Source: Nocardia sp. NRRL S-836
GTDB lineage: Bacteria; Actinomycetota; Actinomycetes; Mycobacteriales; Pseudonocardiaceae
NCBI RefSeq assembly: GCF_001279525.1
Contig: NZ_LGDY01000014.1
Location: 1 to 64,000 of the forward strand
Reading direction: 5' to 3'
Length of the DNA stretch: 64,000 bases
Position numbers and translations under genes: made by a program. Positions 46,624-56,480 of the stretch are shown here, piece after piece. The number at the start of each line of letters is the position of its first letter. Position 1 is the stretch's first letter. The notes under the pieces are model-generated. The model was not told the DNA's origin and made no database searches. It saw only the letters and a program-made list of their open reading frames with translations.

Positions 46624-48941
46624 GCCTGAGGAAGCTCTTCTGCACAGCTGTCGCCGGCGCGTTCCTGCTGGTGGCGGTGCCGCCGGTGCACGCCGTCGAA
46701 CGGCAGGAACCCGACCAGGTCGACGCGCTGCCGTTCGTGCCGGCGCCCGCCACCCAGGTGTGGGCGACCAGGCCGCTCTCGGCCCAGCCGGGCCAGCAGC
46801 CGCCGCAGTTCGTGCGCATGGACATCGCCCGGCTGACCCCGCGGTTCGTCACCGGCGACTCGCCGGACCGGGTCACGATCAGCGGCAAGATCGTCAACGT
46901 CGGTGACCGCAAGGTCTCCGACATCAAGCTGCGCCTGGAGCGGGGGGAGTCGCTCGACACCGAGGACGACCTGCGCACGGCGTTGCGCGAGCCGGCGGCC
47001 GCCGAGTTCGTCCAGCCCGAGTTCACCGAGATCGCCAAGGAGCTCCAGCCGGGGCAGCAGCAGGACTTCACGCTCGAGGTGCCGTTGCGCGGCTCCGCGC
47101 CCACCTCGCTGCGGATCGACGAGCCGGGCATCTACCCGGTCCTCGCCAACATCAACGGCAAGCCGGACTACGGCGGCATCGCCCGCCTGGCCGCGCTGTC
47201 GACGCTGCTGCCGGTGCTCGGCGTGCCCGGTGGCGGCACCAAGGCCAAGACCGGTGCGCCCGCGAAGCTGACCATGCTGTGGCCGATCGCGGACAAGCCC
47301 AGGCTGGTCCGGCTCGGCGCGGAGGGCTCGTCCGAGCTGGCCGACGACGAGCTGTCGCTGTCGCTGTCGGTCAACGGCCGGCTGTACGGCCTGCTGCAGG
47401 CCTACGAGGAGGCGGTGTCGTCGCTGAGCACCTCGCTGTGCCTGGCGATCGACCCCGACCTGCTGCGCACCGTCGAGGCGATGACCACCGGCTACCGGGT
47501 CCGCGGCGGCGTGGAGGGCAAGGGCAGGGCGGAGGCCCAGCTGTGGCTCGACCGGCTCAAGCGCGCGGTCGCCGGCCGGTGCGTCGTGGCCATGCCGGAC
47601 GCCGACGCCGACCTCGTGGCGTTGAGCAAGGCCAAGCTCGGTGACATGCGCACGCTCGCCCTCACCGGCGGCGCGAACGAGGTCAGGCGGATCCTCCAGG
47701 TCCAGCCGCTGCCCGACCTGGTGTGGCCGGAGGGCGGCCTGCTCGACCAGACGACGTTCGACGAGCTGGTCAACCCGCAGGACAACCCCGCGGACGACAA
47801 GCTCGACTACAACGGCATGAAGGCGGTGCTGCTCGCCCCGTCCGGCGTCACGGACGCGCCCGGCACCGACCCGGCCCAGCTGGTCTCCGGCGACCACCAG
47901 GTCACCGCGGTGCGGATCGACTCGATGGTCTCCGACGCGCTGGAGGGCGGCGAGTCCCGTCCGCGCACGCTGTCCGGGGTGACCACGGCGGTCGAGAGCC
48001 AGCCGGTGTCCGTGCAGAACGCCCTGGCCGCGCTCGCGTTCCGGGCCGGGTGGCAGGGCGACGGCCGGCACGTGCTGGTCACGCCGCCGCGCCGGTGGAA
48101 CGCGCCGCTGTCGGAGATGACCGAGTTCCTCTCGGCGGCCCAGCGCCTGGTCACGGGCGGCTACGCGGCCCAGACCGGGCTCGAGGAGCTGGTCAGGACC
48201 AAGCCCGCGCTGACCGGCGCCAAGCTCACCTACCCGGCCGAGGCAGGTGCGCGGGAGCTCTCGCCCACGATCGCCGGCTCCGTGGCGAGCCAGAGCGCCG
48301 CGCTGGCCGGCCTGGTCAAGGCCATGCAGCAGGAGGACCGCGAGCACGCGGCACCGGCCGACCTGGCCGACCCGCTGCGGCTGGGCCAGCTGCGTGCGAT
48401 GTCGAGCGCGTGGCGGGGCAACGAGGACGGCGCCCGGACCGCGGCCTACATCAGCGAGAGCGAGATCAGCTCGCTGTCCGGCATGGTGAGCGTGACCCCG
48501 CCGAACAGCCCGATCCTGCTCGGCTCCGGCGACAGCCCGATCCCGGTCACCATCACCAACAAGCTCGACGTCCGCGTGACCGTGCGGATCGTGCTGGCCG
48601 ACACGCCCGGCATCCGCGCCCGCGAGCTCGCTGACCAGGTGCTTCCCGCCCGTGGCGAACGGGTCGTGCGGGTGCCGGTCGAGGTGCTGCGCTCCGGCCG
48701 GTTCCCGGTCAACGTCCGGCTGACCACTCCCGACGGCGTCGCCTTGGGGGACACTGTCAAGCTGGAGGTGTCGTCGTCCGCCTACGGCACCACCACGGTG
48801 ATCGTCACCGTGGTGGCCGCGATCGCGCTCGTCCTGCTCTCGGGGCGGCGGATCATCAGGCGGGTCCGGGCTCGCAACGGCGAGAACGGCGGCGACGCAC
48901 CGTCCATCGAGAACGTGACACCGGAGAAGTCGAGCGCGTGA
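46620..48941 (+). CDS. DUF6049 family secreted/membrane protein (Rv3909-like)
   Basis: Protein of 773 residues. The signal peptide ([18 protein letters not shown]) ends at about residue 25 before VERQEPD. A large extracytoplasmic region follows, with a beta-sandwich at the N-terminus ([20 protein letters not shown]), a central helical/alpha-beta part, another beta domain near the C-terminus ([20 protein letters not shown]) and one transmembrane helix ([17 protein letters not shown]) with a short charged tail. It is the counterpart of Rv3909, always upstream of murJ, so a role in cell-wall assembly is likely but unproven. It is coupled to both neighbours by 4-nt overlaps. Confidence 0.88.
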   Translation: MSLRKLFCTAVAGAFLLVAVPPVHAVERQEPDQVDALPFVPAPATQVWATRPLSAQPGQQPPQFVRMDIARLTPRFVTGDSPDRVTISGKIVNVGDRKVSDIKLRLERGESLDTEDDLRTALREPAAAEFVQPEFTEIAKELQPGQQQDFTLEVPLRGSAPTSLRIDEPGIYPVLANINGKPDYGGIARLAALSTLLPVLGVPGGGTKAKTGAPAKLTMLWPIADKPRLVRLGAEGSSELADDELSLSLSVNGRLYGLLQAYEEAVSSLSTSLCLAIDPDLLRTVEAMTTGYRVRGGVEGKGRAEAQLWLDRLKRAVAGRCVVAMPDADADLVALSKAKLGDMRTLALTGGANEVRRILQVQPLPDLVWPEGGLLDQTTFDELVNPQDNPADDKLDYNGMKAVLLAPSGVTDAPGTDPAQLVSGDHQVTAVRIDSMVSDALEGGESRPRTLSGVTTAVESQPVSVQNALAALAFRAGWQGDGRHVLVTPPRRWNAPLSEMTEFLSAAQRLVTGGYAAQTGLEELVRTKPALTGAKLTYPAEAGARELSPTIAGSVASQSAALAGLVKAMQQEDREHAAPADLADPLRLGQLRAMSSAWRGNEDGARTAAYISESEISSLSGMVSVTPPNSPILLGSGDSPIPVTITNKLDVRVTVRIVLADTPGIRARELADQVLPARGERVVRVPVEVLRSGRFPVNVRLTTPDGVALGDTVKLEVSSSAYGTTTVIVTVVAAIALVLLSGRRIIRRVRARNGENGGDAPSIENVTPEKSSA

Positions 48942-50575
48942 GCGAGTCAGCCACGACCACCGTGCCAGAGAAGCAGCAAGCACCGTCGGTCGCCAGGGCC
49001 AGCGGGTCCATGGCGATCGCCACGATCGTCAGCCGCGCCACGGGCCTGCTGTCCAAGGTGTTGCTGATCGCGGTGATCGGCGGCGACATCCTGAACACGT
49101 CGTACCAGGCCGCGACCACGCTGCCGACGATGATCAACGAGCTGCTCCTCGGCGGCATCCTGACCAGCGTCGCCATCCCGTTGCTGGTCAGGGCCGAGAA
49201 GGAGGACGGCGACGGCGGTGAGTCGTACGCCCAGTGGCTGATCAGCATGGGCACGGCGATCCTCGGCGCCGGCACGGTCGTCGCGGTCGCGTGCGCGCCG
49301 CTGCTGACCGACCTCTTCATCGCCGACTCGGACGAGGCCAACCCGGCGCTGGTCACCGCGTTCGCGTACCTGGTGCTGCCGGGGATCGTGTTCTACGGGC
49401 TGACGGCGCTGCTCAGCGCGGTGCTCAACGCCCGGCACGTGTTCGGCATGCCGACCTGGGCGCCGGTGCTGAACAACCTCGTCGTCATCGTCGTGCTGGC
49501 CGTCTACGCGATGCTGCCCGGCGAGCTCACGCTCAACCCGGTCCGCATGACCGACGTGCACCTGCTGGTGCTCGGCCTCGGCACCGCGCTCGGCGTGGCG
49601 GTCCAGGCGATCGCGCTGTTCCCGGCGCTGCGCAAGACCGGGTTCCGGTTCAAGTGGCGGTTCGGCTGGGACTCGCGGCTGTCGGAGTTCGGCGGCCTGG
49701 CGTTCTGGGTGCTGCTCTACGTGGCGCTCGGCTTCGTCAGCATGATGGTCCTGACGAACGTCGCGACCCACTCGAAGACCGCGCTGGTGGCGTTCAACTA
49801 CCAGTGGCTGATCGCCCAGGTGCCGTACGGCGTCCTCGGGGTCTCGCTGCTCACGGCGCTGATGCCGAAGATGAGCAGGGCCGCCGCGAACCACGACAAC
49901 GACGCGATCGTGCGCGACCTGCTGTTCGGCAACCGGATGTCCGCCATCCTGCTGATGCCGTTCAGCGCGCTCATGACCGTGTCCGGTGTGGCGATCGGCC
50001 TGGCCGCGTTCGCGTGGGGCGAGGCGGGCACCGAGTCCGGCACGCGGATCGGCCTGGCGCTCGCGCTCTCGGCGTTCGGTCTCGTGCCGTATGCGATCAC
50101 GCTGCTGCAGCTGCGCGTCTTCTACGCGATGAAGGACGCCCGCACGCCGACGTTCATCCAGGCGTTGATCGTGGCGGTCCGCATCGCGCTGCTCTACGTC
50201 TTCCTCGCCGTGGCGTCACCCGAACAGCTTGCCGTCGGCGTGTCGCTCGCGATGTCGCTCAGCTTCGTCTTCGGCGCGATCGTCGGGCAGGTGTGGCTGC
50301 GGGTCCGGCTCGGCCGGCTGCGCACCGGTTTCACCCTGTGGACGGTGTGCCTCACCGTGGTCGCCTCCTCGATCGCCTTCGCGGTGGCCAAGGGGCTGAA
50401 CGCGCTGCTCCTGGGCGTGCTCGGGACGATCGACCCGGTGGTGGCCGCCTGGGTGGAGGTCGTCCTGGTGACGGTGGTCGGTCTGCCGCTCGCTTTCGGC
50501 CTTCTGGCCGCGTTCCGGGTGCCCGAGATGCAGCCGGCCGTAGCCAAGATCATCCGGTTGGTGCGGCGGCGGTGA
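48938..50575 (+). CDS. murJ: lipid II flippase MurJ
   Basis: MviN/MurJ membrane protein of 545 residues with about 14 helices, flipping the peptidoglycan precursor lipid II. Family features are ATIVSRATGLLSKVLL, TTLPTMINELLLGGILTSVAIP, AVLNARHVFGMPTWAPVLNN and VPYGVLGVSLLTALMPKMSR. In mycobacteria the corresponding protein carries a C-terminal pseudokinase; here the pseudokinase is a separate gene 38 nt downstream. GTG 48938 overlaps the DUF6049 stop. Confidence 0.95.
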   Translation: MSESATTTVPEKQQAPSVARASGSMAIATIVSRATGLLSKVLLIAVIGGDILNTSYQAATTLPTMINELLLGGILTSVAIPLLVRAEKEDGDGGESYAQWLISMGTAILGAGTVVAVACAPLLTDLFIADSDEANPALVTAFAYLVLPGIVFYGLTALLSAVLNARHVFGMPTWAPVLNNLVVIVVLAVYAMLPGELTLNPVRMTDVHLLVLGLGTALGVAVQAIALFPALRKTGFRFKWRFGWDSRLSEFGGLAFWVLLYVALGFVSMMVLTNVATHSKTALVAFNYQWLIAQVPYGVLGVSLLTALMPKMSRAAANHDNDAIVRDLLFGNRMSAILLMPFSALMTVSGVAIGLAAFAWGEAGTESGTRIGLALALSAFGLVPYAITLLQLRVFYAMKDARTPTFIQALIVAVRIALLYVFLAVASPEQLAVGVSLAMSLSFVFGAIVGQVWLRVRLGRLRTGFTLWTVCLTVVASSIAFAVAKGLNALLLGVLGTIDPVVAAWVEVVLVTVVGLPLAFGLLAAFRVPEMQPAVAKIIRLVRRR

Positions 50576-50612
50576 CTCCAGGCCGTGACCGCTGTCCCGT
50601 ACCCTCGTCTCC

Positions 50613-52136
50613 GTGAGTAGCGGAGTTCACGCCGCCCTGGTTCCCGGCGGCGTCATCGGCAATGGCCGGTACCGGCTGCTCGCGAAATCCGGTGCCGACG
50701 CCAGATCCAGCGCGGAACTGTGGCGGGGCCGTGACGGTCAGCTCAACCGGGACGTGGCGCTGACCATCCTGCTGGGCGACCTCGCGGACAACGAGGCCGC
50801 CGCGCGTGCCCGCCGGACCGTCGAACGCGCCATGCACGCCGCGTCGTTCACCCATCCCGGCGTGTCGCGGGTGATCGACGTGCTGACGCCGGGCACCGGC
50901 ATCCGGCCGGACGAGGGCATCCTCGGCATGGTCGTGGCCGAGTGGACCCAGGGCACCGACCTGATGGACCTCATCGCGGAGGGCCCGCTGCCGGCGGGCG
51001 TCGCGACCAGGCTGCTGGAGCCGCTGGGCGCCGCGATCGAGGGCGCGCACCACGCCGGCCTCGTGCTGGGCGCCGACCACCCGCAGCGCATCCGCGTCAC
51101 CTCGGACGGCCGCCTGCGCCTCGCGTTCCCCGGCCCGCGGCCGGACGCGATCGCGCGCGACGACGTCAAGGGCCTCGGCGCGATCCTGTACCTGCTGCTC
51201 ACCGGCCGGTGGGCGTTGCCGGGCGGACCCGACAACGTGCCGCTCGCGCCGACCGGCCCTGACGGCTCCGTGATCGCCCCCAACGCGCTGCACCCGTACC
51301 TGCCGCACGAGCTGTCGTCGGTCGCGGTGCGCTCGCTGGAGGACACGTCGGTGGGCGGCATCCGCACGTCCGCGGCGATCCTGCAGGTCCTCGACCAGAT
51401 CGCGGCGGAGGAGGCGGAGACCTCGCTGATCCCGGCCGTGTCCGCGTCCTCCTCGTCGCGTGATGACGACGAGGTCGTGTGGACGACCCAGCGGCCGGTG
51501 CAGGACAAGCAGCAGAAGAAGAAGCTGTGGATCAGCGTCGCGGTGCTCGCCGCCGCCACGCTGGCCGTGATCATCTGGCTGAGCGTGCAGATCGTCGGCT
51601 TCTTCAGCGACGAGCCGTCCAAGGGCGGCGGCCCGACCGTGGTGGTCAACCAGCCGGGCACCAACGGGCAGACCGCGGCGCCGCCGAAGGCCGCGGGACC
51701 GGTGCAGCCGGGGCGGATCGGCGTCTACGACGTGACGAACCAGCCGGACAACGCCAACCAGGCGAGCCGTGCGGTCGACAACAACGCGACCTCGTTCTGG
51801 CGGACGGACAACTACTTCCAGCAGTTCCCGGCGCTGAAGCCGGGCATCGGGCTGATGGCGTCGTTCGCGGAGCCGGTGCGGCTGGCGTCGATCACGATCA
51901 CCTCGCCGAGCGAGAAGACCCACGTGCAGATCCGGCTGGCGTCGTCGCTGGACGCGCCGCTGGAGGAAACCAAGATCATCGGCGAGGGCGACCTGTCCAA
52001 CGGGCAGACGCAGATCCAACTCGGCGACCACGAGCCGACCGCGCACGTGCTGATCTGGATCACCCAGCTCTCCAGCCCCGGCGCCGGCAAGAACCAGTCG
52101 GAGATCCGGGAGATCGTCTACACCCGCGCCCAGTGA
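50613..52136 (+). CDS. pseudokinase with transmembrane helix and discoidin-like domain
   Basis: Protein of 507 residues. The N-terminal protein-kinase fold (GRYRLLAKSGADARSSAELW, VALTILLGD, then LTPGTGIRPDEGILGMVVAE) lacks the catalytic HRD Asp and the DFG motif, which identifies a pseudokinase. One transmembrane helix follows (LWISVAVLAAATLAVIIWLSV), then an extracytoplasmic beta domain (ASRAVDNNATSFWRTDNYF, ASITITSPSEKTHVQIRL) resembling F5/8C. This is the detached equivalent of the C-terminal part of mycobacterial MviN, whose phosphorylated pseudokinase recruits FhaA. TACCCT at 50600-50605 lies 7 nt before GTG 50613, so an independent leaderless promoter is likely. Confidence 0.9.
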   Translation: MSSGVHAALVPGGVIGNGRYRLLAKSGADARSSAELWRGRDGQLNRDVALTILLGDLADNEAAARARRTVERAMHAASFTHPGVSRVIDVLTPGTGIRPDEGILGMVVAEWTQGTDLMDLIAEGPLPAGVATRLLEPLGAAIEGAHHAGLVLGADHPQRIRVTSDGRLRLAFPGPRPDAIARDDVKGLGAILYLLLTGRWALPGGPDNVPLAPTGPDGSVIAPNALHPYLPHELSSVAVRSLEDTSVGGIRTSAAILQVLDQIAAEEAETSLIPAVSASSSSRDDDEVVWTTQRPVQDKQQKKKLWISVAVLAAATLAVIIWLSVQIVGFFSDEPSKGGGPTVVVNQPGTNGQTAAPPKAAGPVQPGRIGVYDVTNQPDNANQASRAVDNNATSFWRTDNYFQQFPALKPGIGLMASFAEPVRLASITITSPSEKTHVQIRLASSLDAPLEETKIIGEGDLSNGQTQIQLGDHEPTAHVLIWITQLSSPGAGKNQSEIREIVYTRAQ

Positions 52137-52246
52137 CGCCACGCGGGGAGCTTTCGTACGAGGGGATCGTGCGAAAGGTCCCCGCGTGCAATCAGCGGTG
52201 AGCCCGACCGGATGATCTGTGATCGGTCTCGCTATTCTCCGTAGTC

Positions 52247-52864
52247 GTGACCGCCGCAGCCAGCTCGGACGCCGATCTCATCTCGGCCCACGCCGCAGGT
52301 GACCCCTACGCGTTCTCGGAGCTGGTCAAACGGCACCGCGACCGGATGTGGGCGGTGGCGTTGCGGACGCTGCGGGACCCGGAGGAGGCGGCGGACGCGC
52401 TCCAGGAGGCGTTCATCTCGGCCTTCCGGGCGGCGTCGTCGTTCCGCGCGGAGTCACAGGTCACCACCTGGCTTCACCGGATCGTGGTCAACGCGTGCCT
52501 CGACCGGATGAGACGGCGACAAACAAGACCCACGGTGCCGCTTCCCGAGGCCGGTCCCGGCGAGCCCGTCGCTCCCCGTGACGCGATGAGCGACCGCGAG
52601 ACCAGCCTGATGGTGCAGCAGGCGTTGATGGAGCTGCCGGAGGAGCAGCGTGCCCCGATCGTGCTGGTCGACGTCGAGGGCTACTCCGTCGCGGAGACGG
52701 CGCGGCTCCTGGGCATCGCGGAGGGCACGGTGAAGAGCCGGTGCGCCCGTGGCCGCGCCAAGCTCGCCAAAGTTCTCGGGCACCTCAGGAACCGAATCGC
52801 AGATGCGAACGTCCCAGCTGACGGTGTGAATGTGCAAGAGCAACGTCAGTGGGAGGGCCGATGA
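52247..52864 (+). CDS. sigM: ECF RNA polymerase sigma factor SigM
   Basis: ECF sigma factor of 205 residues. Region 2 is YAFSELVKRHRDRMWAVALR, then TLRDPEEAADALQEAFISAF, with TTWLHRIVVNACLDRMRRR. Region 4 is ALMELPEEQRAPIVLVDVEG and YSVAETARLLGIAEGTVKSR. The position between murJ and trxB matches sigM of Mycobacterium and Streptomyces. A TATTCT box (52233-52238) 8 nt before GTG 52247 suggests a leaderless mRNA. The stop overlaps the anti-sigma gene (ATGA). Confidence 0.92.
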   Translation: MTAAASSDADLISAHAAGDPYAFSELVKRHRDRMWAVALRTLRDPEEAADALQEAFISAFRAASSFRAESQVTTWLHRIVVNACLDRMRRRQTRPTVPLPEAGPGEPVAPRDAMSDRETSLMVQQALMELPEEQRAPIVLVDVEGYSVAETARLLGIAEGTVKSRCARGRAKLAKVLGHLRNRIADANVPADGVNVQEQRQWEGR

Positions 52865-53604
52865 CCGGCATGGAGCGCGTGCCGATGGGTCCGCCGTGGT
52901 CGGTTGACCTCATCGCGGATCTGCACGCGGGCGTGCTGCCCCCTGAGGTCGCCGCACAGCTGCGCCCGAGGGTGGAGGCGGACCCGGAGGCCCGCGAGGT
53001 CCTCCAGGCGCTGGACGCGACGCTGGCGGACCTGGAGGCGCTGCCCCCGATCCCGATGCCCGACCACGTCGCGGCACGGATCGACGCGGCCCTCGCGGCG
53101 GAGGCCAGGCCGGCCGCACCGGTCGTGTCGCTGGACGAGGCCCGCAAGAGGCGCAACCGCCGGCTCGGTCTCGGTGGCGGCGTGCTCGTCGCGGCCGCCG
53201 CGGCGTTCGGCATCGTCCTCGCCGTGGCCCCCGGCGGCAACGAGGCGACCACCCCGCCGGCCGCGCAGAACACCACCACGAAGACCACGAACGCGTCGGC
53301 CGCACCGCCGCTCGCCGTGAAGGAGTCCGAGCTCGGCGCCGCGGTCGGTGACGTGCTCAAGGCCCAGAACTACGGACCGCTGGAGACCCAGGACCGGCTG
53401 TCGGGCTGCCTGCAGGGCGGTGGCATCGCGAGCACGTCGAAGCCGCTCGGGATCAGCCCGATCACGCTCGACGGCAAGAACGCCGTGATGGCGGTGCTGC
53501 CGGCGGGGCTGGGCCAGTACCGGCTGGTCGTGCTGGACCCGAGCACCTGCGGACCGGACAAGCCGGAGGGCGTTCTGGCGAACACGACCATCGGGCAGAA
53601 GTAG
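52861..53604 (+). CDS. anti-sigma factor of SigM (RsmA-like)
   Basis: Membrane protein of 247 residues. The N-terminal cytoplasmic domain (WSVDLIADLHAGVLPPEVAA, then LEALPPIPMPDHVAARIDAAL) resembles the anti-sigma domain of actinobacterial RsmA-type proteins, without the HxxxCxxC zinc motif. One transmembrane helix (LGGGVLVAAAAAFGIVLAVA) is followed by a Thr/Ala-rich linker and an extracytoplasmic domain with two Cys (SGCLQGGG and DPSTCGPD). It starts at ATG 52861, overlapping sigM, so it is produced in a fixed ratio to SigM. Confidence 0.85.
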   Translation: MTGMERVPMGPPWSVDLIADLHAGVLPPEVAAQLRPRVEADPEAREVLQALDATLADLEALPPIPMPDHVAARIDAALAAEARPAAPVVSLDEARKRRNRRLGLGGGVLVAAAAAFGIVLAVAPGGNEATTPPAAQNTTTKTTNASAAPPLAVKESELGAAVGDVLKAQNYGPLETQDRLSGCLQGGGIASTSKPLGISPITLDGKNAVMAVLPAGLGQYRLVVLDPSTCGPDKPEGVLANTTIGQK

Positions 53605-53629
53605 TCCCGGAGGTAGTCGCTCAAGTCAC

Positions 53630-53655
53630 GGAATTAGCTGCACCTACGATCCGTT
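53630..53655 (+). promoter_or_regulatory. SigR/SigH-type promoter of trxB
   Basis: GGAAT (53630-53634), exactly 18 nt, then GTT (53653-53655) is the consensus for the thiol-oxidative-stress sigma factor SigR (SigH in mycobacteria). It lies 40 nt upstream of the trxB GTG, as in Streptomyces trxBA. Confidence 0.85.
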
Positions 53656-53694
53656 GAGCCAGTCAGACGACGAGATCGAGGAGTTGCCGGGACC

Positions 53695-54675
53695 GTGAGC
53701 GTGCGCAACGTGATCATCATCGGATCGGGGCCTGCGGGCTACACCGCGGCGGTCTACGCCGCACGCGCGCAGCTCGAACCCCTGGTCTTCGAGGGTTCGC
53801 AGTACGGCGGCGCCCTGATGACGACGACCGAGGTGGAGAACTACCCCGGTTTCCGCGACGGCATCATGGGCCCCGAGCTCATGGAGCAGATGCGCGAGCA
53901 GGCGACGCGCTTCGGCGCCGAGCTGCGGGCCGAGGACGTCGAGTCGGTCGAGCTGACCGGCGAGGTCAAGAAGGTCGTCGCGAACGGCGTCACCTACGAG
54001 GCCAAGGCCGTCATCCTGGCGATGGGTGCCGCGGCCAGGTATCTGAACATCCCCGGCGAGCAGGAGCTGCTCGGTCGCGGCGTGTCGGCCTGCGCGACCT
54101 GCGACGGGTTCTTCTTCCGCGACCACGACATCGCGGTCGTCGGCGGCGGTGACACGGCGATGGAGGAGGCGACGTTCCTCACCCGCTTCGCCAAGTCGGT
54201 CACGGTCATCCACCGCCGCGAGGAGTTCCGCGCCTCGAAGGTCATGCTGGAGCGCGCCCGCGCCAACGACAAGATCAGGTGGCAGCTGAACACCCAGGTC
54301 ACCGACGTGCTGGGTGACGGCACGGTGTCCTCGATCAAGGTCAGGGACACCCAGACCGGCGCCGAGTCCGAGCTCCCGGTCACCGGCTTCTTCCTGGCGA
54401 TCGGCCACGACCCGCGCTCGGCGCTGGTCAAGGGCCAGGTCGACCTGGACGAGGAGGGTTACGTCCTGACCAAGGGCAAGACCTCCTACACGAACCTGGA
54501 CGGCGTGTTCGCGGCAGGCGACCTCGTCGACCACGAGTACCGCCAGGCCATCACCGCCGCCGGCTCCGGCTGCAGCGCAGCGATCGACGCGGAGCGGTGG
54601 CTCGCGGAGCACGGTGAAGCCCACGCCGAGATCGCCGCCGAGGCGGTCGGTGGCGGCTACGGCAAGAGCAGCTGA
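53695..54675 (+). CDS. trxB: thioredoxin-disulfide reductase
   Basis: Flavoprotein of 326 residues that reduces thioredoxin with NADPH. The FAD motif is at the N-terminus ([20 protein letters not shown]), the redox-active CATC is in [15 protein letters not shown], the NADPH motif is [12 protein letters not shown], and the C-terminal FAD motif is [23 protein letters not shown] 53695 follows GAGGAG. It sits behind a SigR-type promoter and 38-44 nt upstream of trxA, so the pair is expected to be induced by disulfide stress. Confidence 0.97.
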   Translation: MSVRNVIIIGSGPAGYTAAVYAARAQLEPLVFEGSQYGGALMTTTEVENYPGFRDGIMGPELMEQMREQATRFGAELRAEDVESVELTGEVKKVVANGVTYEAKAVILAMGAAARYLNIPGEQELLGRGVSACATCDGFFFRDHDIAVVGGGDTAMEEATFLTRFAKSVTVIHRREEFRASKVMLERARANDKIRWQLNTQVTDVLGDGTVSSIKVRDTQTGAESELPVTGFFLAIGHDPRSALVKGQVDLDEEGYVLTKGKTSYTNLDGVFAAGDLVDHEYRQAITAAGSGCSAAIDAERWLAEHGEAHAEIAAEAVGGGYGKSS

Positions 54676-54719
54676 AGTTCCCGCACGGAACCTCGAATTT
54701 CGGAACTAGGGAGATGACC

Positions 54720-55049
54720 ATGGCAGGCGCCACCGTCACGGTGACCGACAAGTCGTTCGCGGACGACGTGCTGACCAGCGAGAAGCCCGTGCTGGTCGAC
54801 TTCTGGGCGACCTGGTGCGGCCCGTGCAAGATGGTTGCGCCGGTGCTGGAGGAGATCGCCGCCGAGCACGGCGAGAAGCTCACCATCGCCAAGGTCGACA
54901 TCGACGCGAACCCGTCGATCGCCCGTGACTACCAGATCATGTCCGTGCCGACGCTGATCCTGTTCCAGGGCGGCCGCCCGGTGAAGCAGATCGTCGGCGC
55001 GAAGCCCAAGGCGGCGCTGCTGAACGACCTCGCCGACGTGATCGGCTGA
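54720..55049 (+). CDS. trxA: thioredoxin
   Basis: Thioredoxin of 109 residues with the active site WCGPC in FWATWCGPCKMVAP, the cis-Pro segment IMSVPTLILFQGGRPV and a C-terminal helix. ATG 54720 is 6 nt after AGGGAG; an in-frame ATG at 54714 abuts it. It is the electron acceptor for TrxB. A 19-bp hairpin terminator follows at 55101-55145. Confidence 0.96.
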   Translation: MAGATVTVTDKSFADDVLTSEKPVLVDFWATWCGPCKMVAPVLEEIAAEHGEKLTIAKVDIDANPSIARDYQIMSVPTLILFQGGRPVKQIVGAKPKAALLNDLADVIG

Positions 55050-55100
55050 TCGACCGACGTGGTTGGCTGATCAAGCAGTCAGCTATTCGCGTGCAACGCG

Positions 55101-55145
55101 CAACGTGGCCCGCCCGTCTATCGATAAGACGGGCGGGCCACGTTG
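55101..55145. terminator. 19-bp hairpin terminator after trxA
   Basis: Arms 55101-55119 and 55127-55145 pair perfectly over the 7-nt loop ATCGATA. There is no U tract, which fits the I-shaped terminators of actinobacteria. The remaining gap to 55281 shows nothing else. Confidence 0.85.
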
Positions 55146-55281
55146 CTCCATACGTACCTCGAACGTGAACCAGATACGACTGTGAGTAGCCCTGCATCGA
55201 TCACTATGAGCAGCAGGGCACAATAAGGGCTTCCCACCTACCGCGCCGACGACGATCGGCGCCCTAGTCGAGCGAGGGTGC

Positions 55282-56421
55282 ATGCAGCTGCTCCGCCGCG
55301 GGGACGTCGGAAGTGATGTTGCCGAGATCCGGTCGACCTTGACCAGGCTCGGACTGCTTCCGCCGGCCGACCCACAGGCGCCGCCGGTGTTCGACCAGCA
55401 GGTCGAGCACGCCGTGCGCGCGTTCCAGCAGCAGCGGGGGCTGATCATCGATGGCATCGTCGGACCGGCGACCTACCGCTCGCTGCGTGATGCCACGTTC
55501 CGGTTGGGGGACCGGCCGCTGGCGTTCCTGATGTCGCAGCCGACGACCGGCGACGACGTGTTGATGTTGCAGGAACGCCTGCTCGAGCTCGGCTACGACG
55601 CCGGCCGGGCGAACGGTGTGTTCGGTCAGCAGACCGAGCAGGCGCTGAGGAACTTCCAGCGCGACTACGGGTTGATCGTGGACGGCATGTGCGGTCCGGA
55701 CACCGTGCGCGCGTTGCGCCAGCTCCAGCCGAAGGTCCGCGGTGGCCGTCCGGTGCTGCTGCGTGAGCAGGAGCAGGTCCGCACGGCCGGTTCACGGCTG
55801 TCGGGCAAGCGGATCGTCATCGACCCCGGTCACGGCGGCCAGGACCGCGGCGTGGTCGTGGACGGTGTCTCCGAGGCCGACCTGATGCTGGACCTCGCCC
55901 GTCGCCTTGAGGGCAAGATGGCCGCGACCGGCATGGAGGCGCTGCTCACCCGTGGGCCGGCCAACTGCCCGGACGAGGCCGAGCGCGCGCGCTTCGCGAA
56001 CGAGGCGGGTGCCGACCTGATCCTGTCGCTGCACACCGATGGCAACTCCTCGCCGCAGGCGCAGGGCGTGGCGGCGTTCCACTACGGCACGGGCAACGGC
56101 ACGTCGTCGACGGTGGGTGAGGCGCTGGCCGGGTTCATCCAGCGCGAGGTCACCGCCCGCACGTCGATGGTGAACTGCGGTTCGCACCCCAAGACGTGGG
56201 ACCTGCTGCGGCTCACCCGCTGCACGGCGGTCCGCGTCGAGGTGGGCTACCTGACGAACGCGGACGACCGCGCGCGCCTGGCGACGCCCGGTTTCCGCGA
56301 CATCGTGGCCGAGGGCATCCTCGTGGCCGTGAAGCGCCTCTACCTGCTCGGCAAGGACGACCAGCCGACGGGCACGTTCACGTTCAACGACCTGCTGCGC
56401 TACGAGATGTCGAAGAGCTGA
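55282..56421 (+). CDS. cwlM: peptidoglycan amidase-like protein CwlM
   Basis: Protein of 379 residues. Two PG-binding_1 domains (about residues 8-75 and 90-155: VEHAVRAFQQQRGLIIDGIV and TEQALRNFQRDYGLIVDGM) precede an Amidase_3 domain (residues 180-355). The domain keeps a zinc-ligand pattern: DPGHGGQDRG, Glu in GVSEADL and His in ILSLHTDGN, plus RVEVGYLTN with the catalytic Glu position. There is no signal peptide. In mycobacteria cytoplasmic CwlM is a regulator that stimulates MurA and binds MurJ/FhaA rather than cutting wall. That role is inferred here from synteny. Confidence 0.9.
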   Translation: MQLLRRGDVGSDVAEIRSTLTRLGLLPPADPQAPPVFDQQVEHAVRAFQQQRGLIIDGIVGPATYRSLRDATFRLGDRPLAFLMSQPTTGDDVLMLQERLLELGYDAGRANGVFGQQTEQALRNFQRDYGLIVDGMCGPDTVRALRQLQPKVRGGRPVLLREQEQVRTAGSRLSGKRIVIDPGHGGQDRGVVVDGVSEADLMLDLARRLEGKMAATGMEALLTRGPANCPDEAERARFANEAGADLILSLHTDGNSSPQAQGVAAFHYGTGNGTSSTVGEALAGFIQREVTARTSMVNCGSHPKTWDLLRLTRCTAVRVEVGYLTNADDRARLATPGFRDIVAEGILVAVKRLYLLGKDDQPTGTFTFNDLLRYEMSKS

Positions 56422-56436
56422 TCTCCACCGACTGAC

Positions 56437-56475
56437 GAAAAGGGCCCCCTCGCCGCGAGCGAGGGGGCCCTTTTC
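56437..56475. terminator. bidirectional terminator after cwlM
   Basis: Perfect 17-bp stem (56437-56453 with 56459-56475) around a 5-nt loop, with GAAAAGGG on the left arm and CCCTTTTC on the right. The symmetrical A4/T4 ends allow termination on both strands, serving cwlM and the convergent GNAT gene. Confidence 0.92.
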
Positions 56476-56480
56476 GGGTC

